The notes under the pieces: model-generated
What the model was told of the DNA's origin: nothing
The model's input: the letters and a program-made list of their open reading frames with translations, nothing else
Database searches by the model: none
Made by a program: the position numbers and the translations under genes
Assembly (NCBI GenBank): GCA_947456955.1
Contig: CANGTQ010000001.1
Coordinates: 348,538 to 412,537, forward strand
Direction: 5' to 3'
DNA: 64,000 nt
Source of the DNA: Flavobacteriaceae bacterium
Lineage (GTDB): Bacteria; Bacteroidota; Bacteroidia; Flavobacteriales; Flavobacteriaceae
In this document: in pieces, positions 1-7,854 of the stretch
Layout: the number at the start of each line of letters is the position of its first letter
Position numbering within the stretch: the first letter of the stretch is position 1

Positions 1-59
1 GATAAAAAAACCTATCAACCCGAAAATTACTTTATCAATTATCTAAAGTGTGTTGAGAA

Positions 60-746
60 TTAATTTTCGCAGCGCCATTTTTTATTAGAAACTGCGTCTT
101 TATTGCTGCCATTTAAATTATAATGCCACCATTCAGATTCAAATATTCTAAAGTTATTTTGTAACATTATATCTTTTAAAAACTTTCTATTGGCCAAAAT
201 TTCATCAGATAAATTTTGGTAATTATGACTAGCTTCTTCACCAAAAAAATCAAACTTCGTTCCCATATTGACTTCCACACCTAACGAGTCTACTAAAGAA
301 ATATCGACTGCACCACCCCGATTATGAATAGAACCTTTCTTTGGATTGGCAACAAAATTAGGATCAGGAACTAGTTGGAACATTTTTTTTTGAATGGCTT
401 TAGGCCGATAACAATCGTAGAGTTTTATTTTGTAACCTTTTTTTAAAAACGATTTGTTAGCTTCTAATAGCGCTTTCACAGTTTTTACTCTGAGAAAACA
501 TTCATCACAAGGATATACTTTTTCTTTCAGGAAATTATCGGCTGTGGCGTATTTCATGTCGAATACAAAATCGTTGCTGTAGTTTCTGAGGTTAACAAAA
601 GCATTACTATCTGCTTCCTTCGAAATATCAAGAAGAATCGGTGATTTTTTAGAATTAAGATAGGTTGATTTGCATGACACAAGCATCAGCAAACTGGCGA
701 AACAATACGATAGCGCTATAACGAATACAAGGATTCTCTTTTTCAT
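60..746 (-). CDS. VanX-like D-Ala-D-Ala dipeptidase lipoprotein (M15D)
   Basis: Predicted zinc dipeptidase of the VanX/DdpX family, which hydrolyses D-Ala-D-Ala. In bacteria without vancomycin resistance genes it probably takes part in peptidoglycan turnover. The M15 metal-binding motifs are visible: SIHNRGGAVD supplies His and Asp, and ESEWWHY supplies the catalytic Glu and third His. The N-terminus MKKRILVFVIAL ending in LLMLVSC is a lipoprotein signal with Cys at about residue 25, so the enzyme should be membrane-anchored and extracytoplasmic. The track start at 764 overlaps the upstream ndh; the ATG at 746 starts right at the signal peptide, 4 bases after the ndh stop, and was chosen. It is the last gene of a rhodanese-ndh-vanX run. 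No vanH/vanA partners are present, so a resistance role is not supported. Confidence 0.85.
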   Translation of the reverse strand: MKKRILVFVIALSYCFASLLMLVSCKSTYLNSKKSPILLDISKEADSNAFVNLRNYSNDFVFDMKYATADNFLKEKVYPCDECFLRVKTVKALLEANKSFLKKGYKIKLYDCYRPKAIQKKMFQLVPDPNFVANPKKGSIHNRGGAVDISLVDSLGVEVNMGTKFDFFGEEASHNYQNLSDEILANRKFLKDIMLQNNFRIFESEWWHYNLNGSNKDAVSNKKWRCEN

Positions 747-750
747 AATT

Positions 751-2055
751 TTAAATCTCATCACTCGTAAACGTAGTAAAACTTTTCTTTTTAAATGGTC
801 TGATGATTAATCGTCCTTCTCGGTCAAATTTAATATAATTATAAACCCAATTCAGAAAAACAACCGCCTTATTTTTGAAACCAATTAATGAAAATAAATG
901 TACAAACATCCATACAAACCATGCAAAAATGCCGCTGAAATGATAATGTGGCAAATCAACTACAGCTAAGTTCCTTCCAATAGTTGCCATTGAACCTTTG
1001 TCTTTATATTCAAATGGAGTCATAGTTTTTTTCTGGATTAATTTAATCAAATTTTCTCCTAATAATTTTCCTTGCTGCATTGCCGGTTGTGCCATCATAG
1101 GATGTCCTTGCGGATATTTCTCGGTTTCCATTGAACAAATATCACCAATGGCAAATATGTTATCATAACCAACCACTTGATTGTATTGGTTTACACGAAC
1201 TCTATCCACTTTTTCTACCAACGATTTGGAATCTAACCCGACTATTTTGACACCTTGAACTCCTGCAGTCCAAATCACGGTAGCAGAATCAAAAGTTAAA
1301 TCGGTATTGGTAGTAATAGTTCTTCCATCGTAATTGGTTACACGAACATTTTTCCAGATTTTCACACCTAAATCCAAAAGAAATTTTTCGGCAGCTGCAG
1401 ACGACTTTTCACTCATCGTATTCAAAATTCGGTCACCACTTTGAATAAGATTAATTTGCATTTTATCAATGTCCAGATCGGGATAATCTTTTTGAAGAAT
1501 CGCTTTTTTCATTTCGGCCAAAGCACCGGCTAGTTCCACACCTGTTGGTCCGGCACCAACTAATACAAAATTGATTAACGTATTTCTATCCGCTTGATTT
1601 TTGGTCAAAACCGCCTGTTCAAAATTTTCCAAAATTAAACTGCGAATATTCAACGATTGCGGAATCGTTTTCATTGACATCGAATTCCGTTCAATTTCTT
1701 TGTTGCCAAAATAATTGGTTTTAGAACCTGAAGCAATGACCAGATAATCATAATGCAGATCACCTATTTCGGTGATTATCTTTTGATGCTTGGTGTCAAT
1801 TTCCTTAACCGAAGTCAAGCGGAAATAAAAGTCTTTATATTTCTGAATAACCTTCCGAATCGGATAAGCAATCGAACCGGCTTCCAATCCGCCTGTAGCA
1901 ACTTGATATAATAAAGGTTGAAATGTGTGGTAATTGTGTTTGTCAATAAGTACCACCTGAACATTCTTGTTTCGAAGTTTTTTTGATAATGCAATTCCAG
2001 CAAAACCACCACCAATAATTACAATACGAGGATATTTTGAAGTTGGAATGTTCAT
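751..2055 (-). CDS. ndh: Type II NADH:quinone oxidoreductase (NDH-2)
   Basis: Single-subunit, non-proton-pumping NADH dehydrogenase that passes electrons from NADH through FAD to the quinone pool at the inner face of the membrane. The N-terminal FAD-binding Rossmann motif IVIIGGGFAG lies at about residues 11-20. A second NAD(P)-binding motif, LVGAGPTGVELAG, lies near residue 170, and NIFAIGDI is the conserved C-terminal FAD contact. The C-terminus carries hydrophobic and amphipathic helices (FAWFVWMFVHLFSLIGF) typical of Bacteroidota NDH-2 and used for membrane association. The length of 434 aa is normal. It lies 8 bases after the rhodanese gene and 4 bases before the VanX-like lipoprotein, so the three are probably cotranscribed. 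Confidence 0.95.
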   Translation of the reverse strand: MNIPTSKYPRIVIIGGGFAGIALSKKLRNKNVQVVLIDKHNYHTFQPLLYQVATGGLEAGSIAYPIRKVIQKYKDFYFRLTSVKEIDTKHQKIITEIGDLHYDYLVIASGSKTNYFGNKEIERNSMSMKTIPQSLNIRSLILENFEQAVLTKNQADRNTLINFVLVGAGPTGVELAGALAEMKKAILQKDYPDLDIDKMQINLIQSGDRILNTMSEKSSAAAEKFLLDLGVKIWKNVRVTNYDGRTITTNTDLTFDSATVIWTAGVQGVKIVGLDSKSLVEKVDRVRVNQYNQVVGYDNIFAIGDICSMETEKYPQGHPMMAQPAMQQGKLLGENLIKLIQKKTMTPFEYKDKGSMATIGRNLAVVDLPHYHFSGIFAWFVWMFVHLFSLIGFKNKAVVFLNWVYNYIKFDREGRLIIRPFKKKSFTTFTSDEI

Positions 2056-2063
2056 TTTCTAAT

Positions 2064-2384
2064 TTAATTTTCGTCTCGAAAGGCAACATCGCCTTTCCAT
2101 TGAGAAAATCCTCCTTCCAGATTAAAGGTGGTTTCAAAACCCATTTGGTTCATAATAGCACAAGCTTGAGCACTTCTACCTCCAGCTTTGCAATAGACAT
2201 AATAGTTTTTGGATTTGTCTAATTCATCTAATTTATAAAGGAATCCTTGTCCTTTGTAAATATCGTTTAAAATAGCATTAGGAATAATCCCTTCATTCCA
2301 TTCATCTTCTGTTCTAACATCAAGAATAACTGCATTAGGATCGTTTTCTAATTTTGTTTTCCAGTCTTGTCGTGATAAATCCAT
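2064..2384 (-). CDS. Rhodanese-like sulfurtransferase, single domain
   Basis: A 106-aa single-domain rhodanese. The active-site loop CKAGGRS has its catalytic Cys at residue 65, and the N-terminal AVILDVRTEDEWNEG is the CH2A-type motif of the fold. Such proteins carry a persulfide on the cysteine and pass sulfur to acceptors such as cyanide or thiols; the physiological acceptor cannot be read from sequence. No signal peptide is present, so it is cytoplasmic. It is the first gene of the run leading into ndh, and a TATATTTG promoter element lies about 20 bases upstream. Family assignment is secure, specific role is not. Confidence 0.9.
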   Translation of the reverse strand: MDLSRQDWKTKLENDPNAVILDVRTEDEWNEGIIPNAILNDIYKGQGFLYKLDELDKSKNYYVYCKAGGRSAQACAIMNQMGFETTFNLEGGFSQWKGDVAFRDEN

Positions 2385-2403
2385 CTTTTATTATTTTGAA
2401 TAA

Positions 2404-2411
2404 CAAATATA
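2404..2411 (-). promoter_or_regulatory. Promoter -7 box of the rhodanese-ndh-vanX operon
   Basis: TATATTTG on the minus strand matches the Bacteroidota -7 consensus TAnnTTTG and sits about 20 bases before the rhodanese ATG. A clear -33 TTG at the usual spacing is not visible. Confidence 0.5.
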
Positions 2412-2517
2412 GTCCTTTGTTATTTTATTTGCCAATGATAAAGAGACAAACTTCCTTACTAATAAAAATTAACAAAAAAACAACATAAACATTTATATTA
2501 ACGACTAAAAATTATTA

Positions 2518-2536
2518 TACATTTGTACCTACAAAT
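2518..2536 (+). promoter_or_regulatory. Promoter with overlapping MarR-type operator
   Basis: TACATTTG (2518-2525) fits TAnnTTTG. Overlapping it is a perfect inverted repeat, ATTTGTA-CC-TACAAAT (2521-2536), 15 bases before the marR start. A 16-18 bp palindrome over the core promoter of its own gene is the usual arrangement for MarR autorepression, so this is the predicted operator for the marR-nitroreductase-yceI run. Confidence 0.6.
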
Positions 2537-2551
2537 ATTGTATTAACAATT

Positions 2552-3013
2552 ATGAAAATTGAACATATAATAAAATCGACAATTCCGTTTGATGATGCAA
2601 AAAAGGTTTTCTTGAACTTTACCTATACTCAAAATGTAATTGGAGATAAGTTTAATGAAATTTTAAAACCTTACGATATATCAAGAGAACAGTATAATGT
2701 ATTGCGGATTTTACGTGGTCAAAAAGGTAATCCTGCAAATATGTGTATCATTCAAGAACGAATGTTATCCAAAAACAGTAACACTACCCGACTCATTGAC
2801 AAATTATTGCTAAAAGAATATGTAACTCGTGAAGTTTGCCCTAATAATCGAAGAAAAATTGAGGTGTTGATTACTCAAAAAGGGTTAGACATACTATATA
2901 AACTTGATCCTATTGTAATGGAACACGAGCAGTTTTTTGCCAACAATTTGACTAAACAAGAATTAAAACAATTGAATAATTTATTAGAAAAATACCGAAC
3001 AATTAATAAATAA
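2552..3013 (+). CDS. MarR family transcriptional regulator
   Basis: Winged-helix dimeric repressor of the MarR/HTH family, 153 aa, the usual length. The recognition-helix region MLSKNSNTTRLIDKLLLKEY and the wing with RREVCPNNRRKIEVLIT-like sequence (REVCPNNRRKIEVLITQKG) are characteristic. The start is the ATG 15 bases after the palindromic operator. The gene lies 2 bases before a nitroreductase gene and is followed by yceI. This marR/nitroreductase/yceI order is common in Flavobacteriaceae and suggests control of a redox or xenobiotic stress response. One Cys in the wing (EVCPNN) could serve redox sensing, but this is inference. Confidence 0.9.
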   Translation: MKIEHIIKSTIPFDDAKKVFLNFTYTQNVIGDKFNEILKPYDISREQYNVLRILRGQKGNPANMCIIQERMLSKNSNTTRLIDKLLLKEYVTREVCPNNRRKIEVLITQKGLDILYKLDPIVMEHEQFFANNLTKQELKQLNNLLEKYRTINK

Positions 3014-3015
3014 CT

Positions 3016-3648
3016 ATGAGCAATTTTATAAAAAACGCTAATTGGCGTTATGCCACCAAAAAATTTGATACTACAAAAAAAGTATCCAAAGAAGATTTAG
3101 AAACTTTAAAAGAAGCCATTCGATTATCTGCTTCTTCTTTCGGCTTACAACCATATAGAGTTTTAATTATTGAAAATCCAGAATTAAGAGCAAAATTACA
3201 ACCTGCAGCATGGGGACAATCACAAATAGTTGATGCTTCACAATTGATTGTCTTTGCTAACATAACCAATTTTGGGGAAACTGAAATTGATGTAAGTATA
3301 GCCAATACAACTAAAACAAGAGGATTGCCTGCCGATGCATTAAAAGGTTATGGCGACTTTATGAAATCTAAAATAGTTGCACTACCAGAAGATGTTAGAA
3401 ATACTTGGGCATCAAAACAAACGTATTTAGCCCTCGGAAATTTAATGAACGCTGCATCCGAATTAAAAATTGACGTTACTCCAATGGAAGGTTTTGAACC
3501 TGCTCAAGTTAATGAAATTCTAGGTTTAGGAAAACTTGGACTTAACGCAACTTTACTAGCAACTATTGGATACCGTCACGAAGAAGACGCTACTCAACAT
3601 TATGCAAAAGTGCGTAAATCAAATGAAGAATTATTTATAAATTTATAA
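3016..3648 (+). CDS. NAD(P)H-dependent nitroreductase (NfsB-like, FMN)
   Basis: Nitroreductase-fold flavoenzyme of 210 aa that uses NAD(P)H to reduce quinones or nitro compounds. The N-terminal NWRYATKKFD is the family signature (RRSxRxF/ATKxFD type). SASSFGLQPYRVLII is the FMN-contacting segment, and the C-terminal LLATIGYRHEEDATQ is typical of the NfsB/YfkO group. No signal peptide. It begins 2 bases after marR, so it is almost certainly translated from the same transcript and repressed by it. The substrate is unknown. Confidence 0.9.
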   Translation: MSNFIKNANWRYATKKFDTTKKVSKEDLETLKEAIRLSASSFGLQPYRVLIIENPELRAKLQPAAWGQSQIVDASQLIVFANITNFGETEIDVSIANTTKTRGLPADALKGYGDFMKSKIVALPEDVRNTWASKQTYLALGNLMNAASELKIDVTPMEGFEPAQVNEILGLGKLGLNATLLATIGYRHEEDATQHYAKVRKSNEELFINL

Positions 3649-3670
3649 TCAATAACTAAATATTAAAACA

Positions 3671-4237
3671 ATGAAAAATTTAAAAACAATCGCAATGGGT
3701 TTGTTAGTAGCTTTTGGTACAACATTAGTTACAGCACAAACAAAAAAAATTAACGCTGAAAAAAGTACTATTAACTGGTTAGGTAAAAAAGTAACTGGCG
3801 AACATAGTGGCACAGTAAATTTAAAAGAAGGAAATTTAATTTTCAAAGATGGTAAAGTTGCTGGTGGAAATTTCACTGTAGATATGACGACTATATCTAC
3901 TACTGATTTGTCTGGTGATTGGAAAACAAAATTAGATGGTCATTTAAAAGCTGATGATTTTTTTGGAACTGAAAAAAACCCAAATGCCACTTTAGTATTC
4001 AAAAAAATTGCTGCAAAAGCAAAAGGTGTTTACACAATAACTGGTGATTTAACCATAAAAGGAATTACGAATCCAGTAACTTTTGATTTGGCAGTAAAAG
4101 GAAATACAGCTTCAACGGTTGTAAAAATAGACCGAACTAAATATGATATCAAATATGGCTCAAAAAGCTTCTTTGAAAGTATTGGAGACAAAGCTATCAA
4201 TGATGATTTTGACCTAACTGTAAACCTACAGTTCTAA
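3671..4237 (+). CDS. YceI-family periplasmic lipid-binding protein
   Basis: YceI-like protein, 188 aa, with a Sec signal peptide (MKNLKTIAMGLLVAFGTTLVTAQ). The mature part is the eight-stranded lipocalin-like barrel, with the family hallmarks STINWLGKKVTGEHSGT near the start, DLTIKGITNPVTFDL in the middle and DDFDLTVNLQF at the C-terminus. Members bind polyisoprenoids or similar amphiphiles in the periplasm. It is the third gene of the marR operon (22 bases after the nitroreductase) and is followed by a strong terminator. The ligand is not known; a quinone or isoprenoid is plausible given the flavoenzyme neighbour. Confidence 0.92.
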   Translation: MKNLKTIAMGLLVAFGTTLVTAQTKKINAEKSTINWLGKKVTGEHSGTVNLKEGNLIFKDGKVAGGNFTVDMTTISTTDLSGDWKTKLDGHLKADDFFGTEKNPNATLVFKKIAAKAKGVYTITGDLTIKGITNPVTFDLAVKGNTASTVVKIDRTKYDIKYGSKSFFESIGDKAINDDFDLTVNLQF

Positions 4238-4257
4238 ATTGGGAACAACTGCTATTA

Positions 4258-4289
4258 AAACCTCGAAAAGAAATTTTCGAGGTTTTTTA
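4258..4289 (+). terminator. Rho-independent terminator after yceI
   Basis: AACCTCGAAAA and TTTTCGAGGTT form an 11-bp stem closed by a short AGAAA-like loop, followed by a T run. It ends the marR-nitroreductase-yceI operon. Confidence 0.85.
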
Positions 4290-4295
4290 TTTTTA

Positions 4296-4325
4296 TTGGA
4301 AATTAAAAACACAATCCTATATTTG
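4296..4325 (+). promoter_or_regulatory. Promoter-like TTG-N19-TATATTTG
   Basis: TTG at 4296-4298 and TATATTTG at 4318-4325 with a 19-base spacer is a full match to the Bacteroidota promoter. It would give a leader of about 170 bases before the pabA-like gene. A 24-codon ORF starts within the leader but has no recognisable attenuator features. Confidence 0.45.
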
Positions 4326-4503
4326 TTTTATCCAAAATTTAAAATGAATAATTCCTCAGACAATAATCGGTTGTGTAAAAGAAATACTAGCGAAAACACA
4401 ATACATTTAAGAATTTAGGTTAATCTGTGATAAGTTTAAAGTAAAATATTTAATACTTAAATAGTATAAATTAGCAGAAACCAATTGAGATAAGTAATAG
4501 ATA

Positions 4504-5073
4504 ATGAAAAAGATAGCAGTAATAGACAATTATGATAGTTTCACATACAACTTAGTTCACTATTTAGAAGATTTAGATAACATGGTAACCGTATTAAGAA
4601 ACGATGAATTTGAATTGGAAGAATTACAAGCTTTTGACAAAATTCTACTTTCGCCTGGCCCCGGAATTCCGGACGAAGCAGGTTTACTTAAAGCTGTGAT
4701 TTCGAAATATGCCGAAAGCAAAAGTATCCTTGGCGTTTGCCTAGGTCAGCAAGCAATTGGTGAAGTCTTTGGTGGAAGTCTAATAAATTTGGATAAAGTA
4801 TATCATGGTGTGGCAACTAAAGTCACTCAATGTGTAAAAGATGAAACACTGTTTAATGGTTTGCCAAATGAATTTGAAGTCGGACGTTATCATTCCTGGG
4901 TTGTTGCTAATGCTAATTTTCCTCCCGTTTTAGAAATCACTTCTAAAGACGACAACGGACAAATTATGTCATTACGACACAGAACACTTGATGTAAAAGG
5001 TGTGCAATTCCATCCTGAAAGTGTTTTGACACCTTTTGGTAAAAAAATTATAGAGAACTGGGTTAATGATTAG
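4504..5073 (+). CDS. pabA: Anthranilate/aminodeoxychorismate synthase glutamine amidotransferase
   Basis: Class I glutamine amidotransferase subunit of 189 aa that supplies ammonia to the chorismate-using partner in folate (PabB) or tryptophan (TrpE) synthesis. Oxyanion segment SPGPGIPDEAG, nucleophile elbow GVCLGQQAIGE with the catalytic Cys, and the His-Glu pair in VQFHPESVLTP are all present. It is isolated here, without trpE/trpD or pabB, which favours the PabA role or a shared subunit. Choosing between PabA and TrpG needs the rest of the genome. Confidence 0.88.
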   Translation: MKKIAVIDNYDSFTYNLVHYLEDLDNMVTVLRNDEFELEELQAFDKILLSPGPGIPDEAGLLKAVISKYAESKSILGVCLGQQAIGEVFGGSLINLDKVYHGVATKVTQCVKDETLFNGLPNEFEVGRYHSWVVANANFPPVLEITSKDDNGQIMSLRHRTLDVKGVQFHPESVLTPFGKKIIENWVND

Positions 5074-5443
5074 TGTTCAATTTTCAGTTGTAGCATTCAG
5101 TAAAAATGAAAACAATTTTAAACTGCAAAACGACTTTTCAGCAAACTACAAAATACCAAAAAGGAACTATCATTGGAAGTAGTTTTATTCAATTTATTGC
5201 TAGCAATCCAATTTCGAGCATTGCTGCTTTTATCCAAAATTTACTTTAATAGATTTAGTTTATAGTATTGATATTTAATGTAATAAATATTTAATATAGA
5301 ATTTATCTATGATACTGATTATCAACAAAGCAATATACTAATTAACTAATTTACAAGTTATTAACAATTTACATATTTTTTGAAAACAATTTATTAAATT
5401 TGATTTAACACTGTCAAAATAGTATTTATTAAATCAATAATTT
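5074..5443. other. 370-base intergenic stretch, no convincing gene
   Basis: AT-rich DNA between the pabA-like gene and a small hypothetical gene. A 47-codon ORF starts at 5106 but shows no recognisable family, signal peptide or context. No clear terminator or hairpin was seen. The last 100 bases are very AT-rich and presumably hold the promoter of the gene at 5444. Confidence 0.4.
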
Positions 5444-5791
5444 ATGGGGATTTTCAATACTCACGAGAAAAAAGTAATCACCGAACTTCGCAAGAAAAGC
5501 GAAGCTGTATGTAATGACATCAGTAAAGAAATTAAAGAACATCTTGATGATTTAAAAACTGATTATGAAGAAAATAAAATAGTCATAAAAGAGTTCAATG
5601 ATTTTGTTAGTGAATTAGAAACAAAACTTTCTCCTCAAGATATAGAAAAACTTCACTCCTTTTCTTCCCGATTATATAAAGTAAAACGTTGTGCCAAAAA
5701 AGGGGTCGAAGCGATGAGAGAATTATCGAGAAATCAAAAAAAGGCAACAAATGAAACTTTAAGAGAATATCAAGAATATCTTTACCTCTAA
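5444..5791 (+). CDS. Hypothetical helical protein, 115 aa
   Basis: Not recognised. The sequence is charged and almost wholly alpha-helical in appearance, with long Glu/Lys heptad-like stretches (KKSEAVCNDISKEIKEHLDDL, ELETKLSPQDIEKLHS) suggesting a coiled coil or helical bundle. No signal peptide or membrane segment, so probably cytoplasmic. It ends 1 base before the stop of convergent yaaA. The C-terminus is Tyr/Leu-rich (REYQEYLYL). Codon use and AT content match the neighbours. It is kept as real because it fills its space and has no overlapping alternative. Confidence 0.65.
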   Translation: MGIFNTHEKKVITELRKKSEAVCNDISKEIKEHLDDLKTDYEENKIVIKEFNDFVSELETKLSPQDIEKLHSFSSRLYKVKRCAKKGVEAMRELSRNQKKATNETLREYQEYLYL

Positions 5792-5792
5792 A

Positions 5793-6551
5793 TTATCTAG
5801 TAAATACAAGCGAATTTCCTTTACTCAAGTTTGCATCAAAAGCATATCCTTCATAATTAAACCCCTTTAAGTCGTCAATAGTTTCTGCATTGGTATCAAT
5901 GATAAAACGAACCATCATGCCTCTCGCCTTTTTGGCAAAGAAACTAATCATCTTTAATTTTCCGTCTTTGTAGTCTTTAAATTCGGGAGTAATTACCGGA
6001 ACTTTCAATGTTTTTACATCAACCGCACTAAAATATTCATTGCTTGCCAAGTTGATAAACAATTCGCCCTTTTCCAATTCGTCGTTTAGTGATTTGGTAA
6101 TGGTTTTTTTCCAAAATTCATATAGATTTTTGTTTTCCCCAATTGGTAATGAAGTACCCATTTCCAATCGATAAGCCTGCATTAAATCTAATGGTCTAAG
6201 TAAACCATACAAACCTGAAAGAATCCGGAGTTTGTTCTGTAAAGCAGCTAATTTATCGTTAGCCAATCCATAAACATCCAAACCGGTATAGACATCACCA
6301 TCAAAAGCATAAATAGCTTGTCTTGCATTTTCCAATGTAAAAGGTAGCTTCCATTCTTGATTGCGTTGCCAATTGAGCTCAGCTAGCTTTTCAGAAATAT
6401 CCATTAACTCTGAAAGTTGGTTTGGCTTTTTCTTTTTTAAGGTATTTTGTATAGTAGTTGCTTGTTTTAAGAACTGTGGTTCTGTATAATTTAAAGTTGG
6501 CAACTGTTTTTCGAAATTCAACGATTTGGCTGGAGATATAACGATTTTCAT
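5793..6551 (-). CDS. yaaA: Peroxide stress protein YaaA
   Basis: YaaA/DUF328 family protein, 252 aa, which lowers intracellular iron availability and limits oxidative DNA damage during peroxide stress; the E. coli protein binds DNA. MKIVISPAKSLNFE at the N-terminus, YGLLRPLDLMQAYRLEMGT in the middle and FINLASNEYFSAV are hallmark segments. The track start at 6599 adds 16 residues of unrelated sequence; the ATG at 6551 opens the conserved N-terminus and was chosen. A TATTTTTG element lies 20 bases upstream. OxyR is encoded 11 kb away in the same window, but no OxyR site was identified here. Confidence 0.92.
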   Translation of the reverse strand: MKIVISPAKSLNFEKQLPTLNYTEPQFLKQATTIQNTLKKKKPNQLSELMDISEKLAELNWQRNQEWKLPFTLENARQAIYAFDGDVYTGLDVYGLANDKLAALQNKLRILSGLYGLLRPLDLMQAYRLEMGTSLPIGENKNLYEFWKKTITKSLNDELEKGELFINLASNEYFSAVDVKTLKVPVITPEFKDYKDGKLKMISFFAKKARGMMVRFIIDTNAETIDDLKGFNYEGYAFDANLSKGNSLVFTR

Positions 6552-6570
6552 TTGATGTGTATTTGGATTC

Positions 6571-6578
6571 CAAAAATA
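6571..6578 (-). promoter_or_regulatory. Promoter -7 box of yaaA
   Basis: TATTTTTG on the minus strand fits TAnnTTTG and lies 20 bases before the chosen yaaA ATG, which also supports that start over the upstream one. Confidence 0.45.
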
Positions 6579-6723
6579 CAAATTCAATATTGAAAACAAT
6601 ATGCAAGAAAATAATAAGTGATCTAAATTTAAATAAAAGATATAGTTATCTATTTTGTTTAGATAGCTAACTATTTTTTTATTTCGTACAAATTCCTATT
6701 TTAGTGGCTTAATACATAAACTT

Positions 6724-7248
6724 ATGAAACTACTAGGAATTGGTTCAAGAATAAATCACGCCGAATATGGCAAAGGTGTTGTAACGAATGTATCTTCTAA
6801 AGAATATTGGGTAACTTTTATTGATGGAGGACTAGAAACTATTGCAATTGACAGTGAATTTGAAGTAATAGAAGCCGCTGAAAATGAAGTTGACACGATT
6901 AGTTTATATGATGTAGAACAAAGTTTACTTTCCATCCTAAAAAAATGGAACGGACTTGGAGAACCTGTAGCTATTGGCGACAAATGGAAAGGTGGCAACA
7001 TGAAATTAGTTCCGGGACAAGCCGGATTGGCGCATAAAGACGTGCCGATAGATGTGTTCTTTCATAAAATTGTAATGCTTCGCGACCGCTTGCGTGTGAT
7101 GGAACAGAAAATAAATGCCAGCAATTTAGAAGAAATAGAAAAAGTTGAATTACAACAATACATTACCCGTATTTATGGTAGTTTAACTACTTTTAATATT
7201 CTCTTTAAATCACAGAATGATCATTTCGTGGGTGAAAAAACAAAATAA
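6724..7248 (+). CDS. Hypothetical protein with N-terminal Tudor/CarD-like barrel
   Basis: A 174-aa cytoplasmic protein. The first 50 residues (GSRINHAEYGKGVVTNVSS...VTFIDGG) resemble the small SH3/Tudor-like barrel found at the C-terminus of UvrD helicases and in CarD, where it binds protein or RNA polymerase. The rest is helical and Leu-rich with conserved-looking KWKGGNMKLVPGQ and VPIDVFFHKIVMLRDRLRV segments. I recognise the pattern as a conserved flavobacterial protein of unknown role. No operon partner is clear; sodC follows after 69 bases. Confidence 0.75.
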   Translation: MKLLGIGSRINHAEYGKGVVTNVSSKEYWVTFIDGGLETIAIDSEFEVIEAAENEVDTISLYDVEQSLLSILKKWNGLGEPVAIGDKWKGGNMKLVPGQAGLAHKDVPIDVFFHKIVMLRDRLRVMEQKINASNLEEIEKVELQQYITRIYGSLTTFNILFKSQNDHFVGEKTK

Positions 7249-7317
7249 ACTTTAACAATTGTAGTGTTATCGAAGGTAATAATTTGAGTACTTTTATAGT
7301 TCAAAAAAGAAGAAATC

Positions 7318-7845
7318 ATGAAAAAAATAATAATCGTTTTTAGCATTATTGGGATTTTGATACTAAGTTGTAAAAGCTCAAGTTCAAATGAAAAGAGTAA
7401 AACAATAAATATCACTTTTGAATCTAAAAGTGGCAGCAAAGTTAATGGCACTGCTACTTTCTCAGAAAAAAAGGGATCAGTTACTTTAACCGCCAATTTC
7501 ACAGGTTTAAAACCTGGTGAACATGCAATACATATTCATGAAAAAGCAGATTGTTCTGCTGTAGATGCTACTTCTACAGGTGGACATTGGAACCCCACAT
7601 TTAAAAAACACGGCCGTTGGACAGATGCTGAGCACCACAAAGGCGATATGGATAATTTTTATGCCAATGCTGATGGAAACGCTACCGTATTATTTAAAAC
7701 CAACGAATGGTGCATAGACTGTGGAGATGAAACCAAAAACATCATTGGTAAAGCAGTAATTGTTCATGAAAAAGCCGATGACTACACTACGCAACCAACA
7801 GGAAATGCTGGCGCAAGAGTGGCTTGTTCTGCTATAATTAAATAG
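7318..7845 (+). CDS. sodC: Cu/Zn superoxide dismutase lipoprotein
   Basis: Copper/zinc superoxide dismutase, 175 aa, dismutating superoxide outside the cytoplasm. The N-terminus MKKIIIVFSIIGILILSC is a lipoprotein signal. Copper ligands appear in HAIHIHEKADC, the zinc/copper bridging region in GGHWNPTFKKHG and EHHKGDM, and the last copper His in VIVHEKADD. The disulfide Cys pair is present (ADCSA and ARVACSA). It lies 9 bases before a LETM1-related gene, so the two may be cotranscribed. The extra CIDCGDE pair near residue 140 is unusual for the family and may bind metal or form a second disulfide. Confidence 0.93.
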   Translation: MKKIIIVFSIIGILILSCKSSSSNEKSKTINITFESKSGSKVNGTATFSEKKGSVTLTANFTGLKPGEHAIHIHEKADCSAVDATSTGGHWNPTFKKHGRWTDAEHHKGDMDNFYANADGNATVLFKTNEWCIDCGDETKNIIGKAVIVHEKADDYTTQPTGNAGARVACSAIIK

Positions 7846-7854
7846 ACTTATCGT

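Noticed and set aside
60-746. Vancomycin resistance (vanX) locus
   Set aside because: No vanH, vanA or regulatory genes nearby; Flavobacteria are Gram-negative and the protein is a lipoprotein in an ndh operon, so a cell-wall recycling role fits better.
4344-4418. 24-codon ORF as a trp/pab leader peptide
   Set aside because: It contains no run of Trp codons and no attenuator hairpin pair is visible.
5106-5249. 47-aa plus-strand ORF after the pabA-like gene
   Set aside because: No family, no promoter and low-complexity composition; noted only within the intergenic entry.
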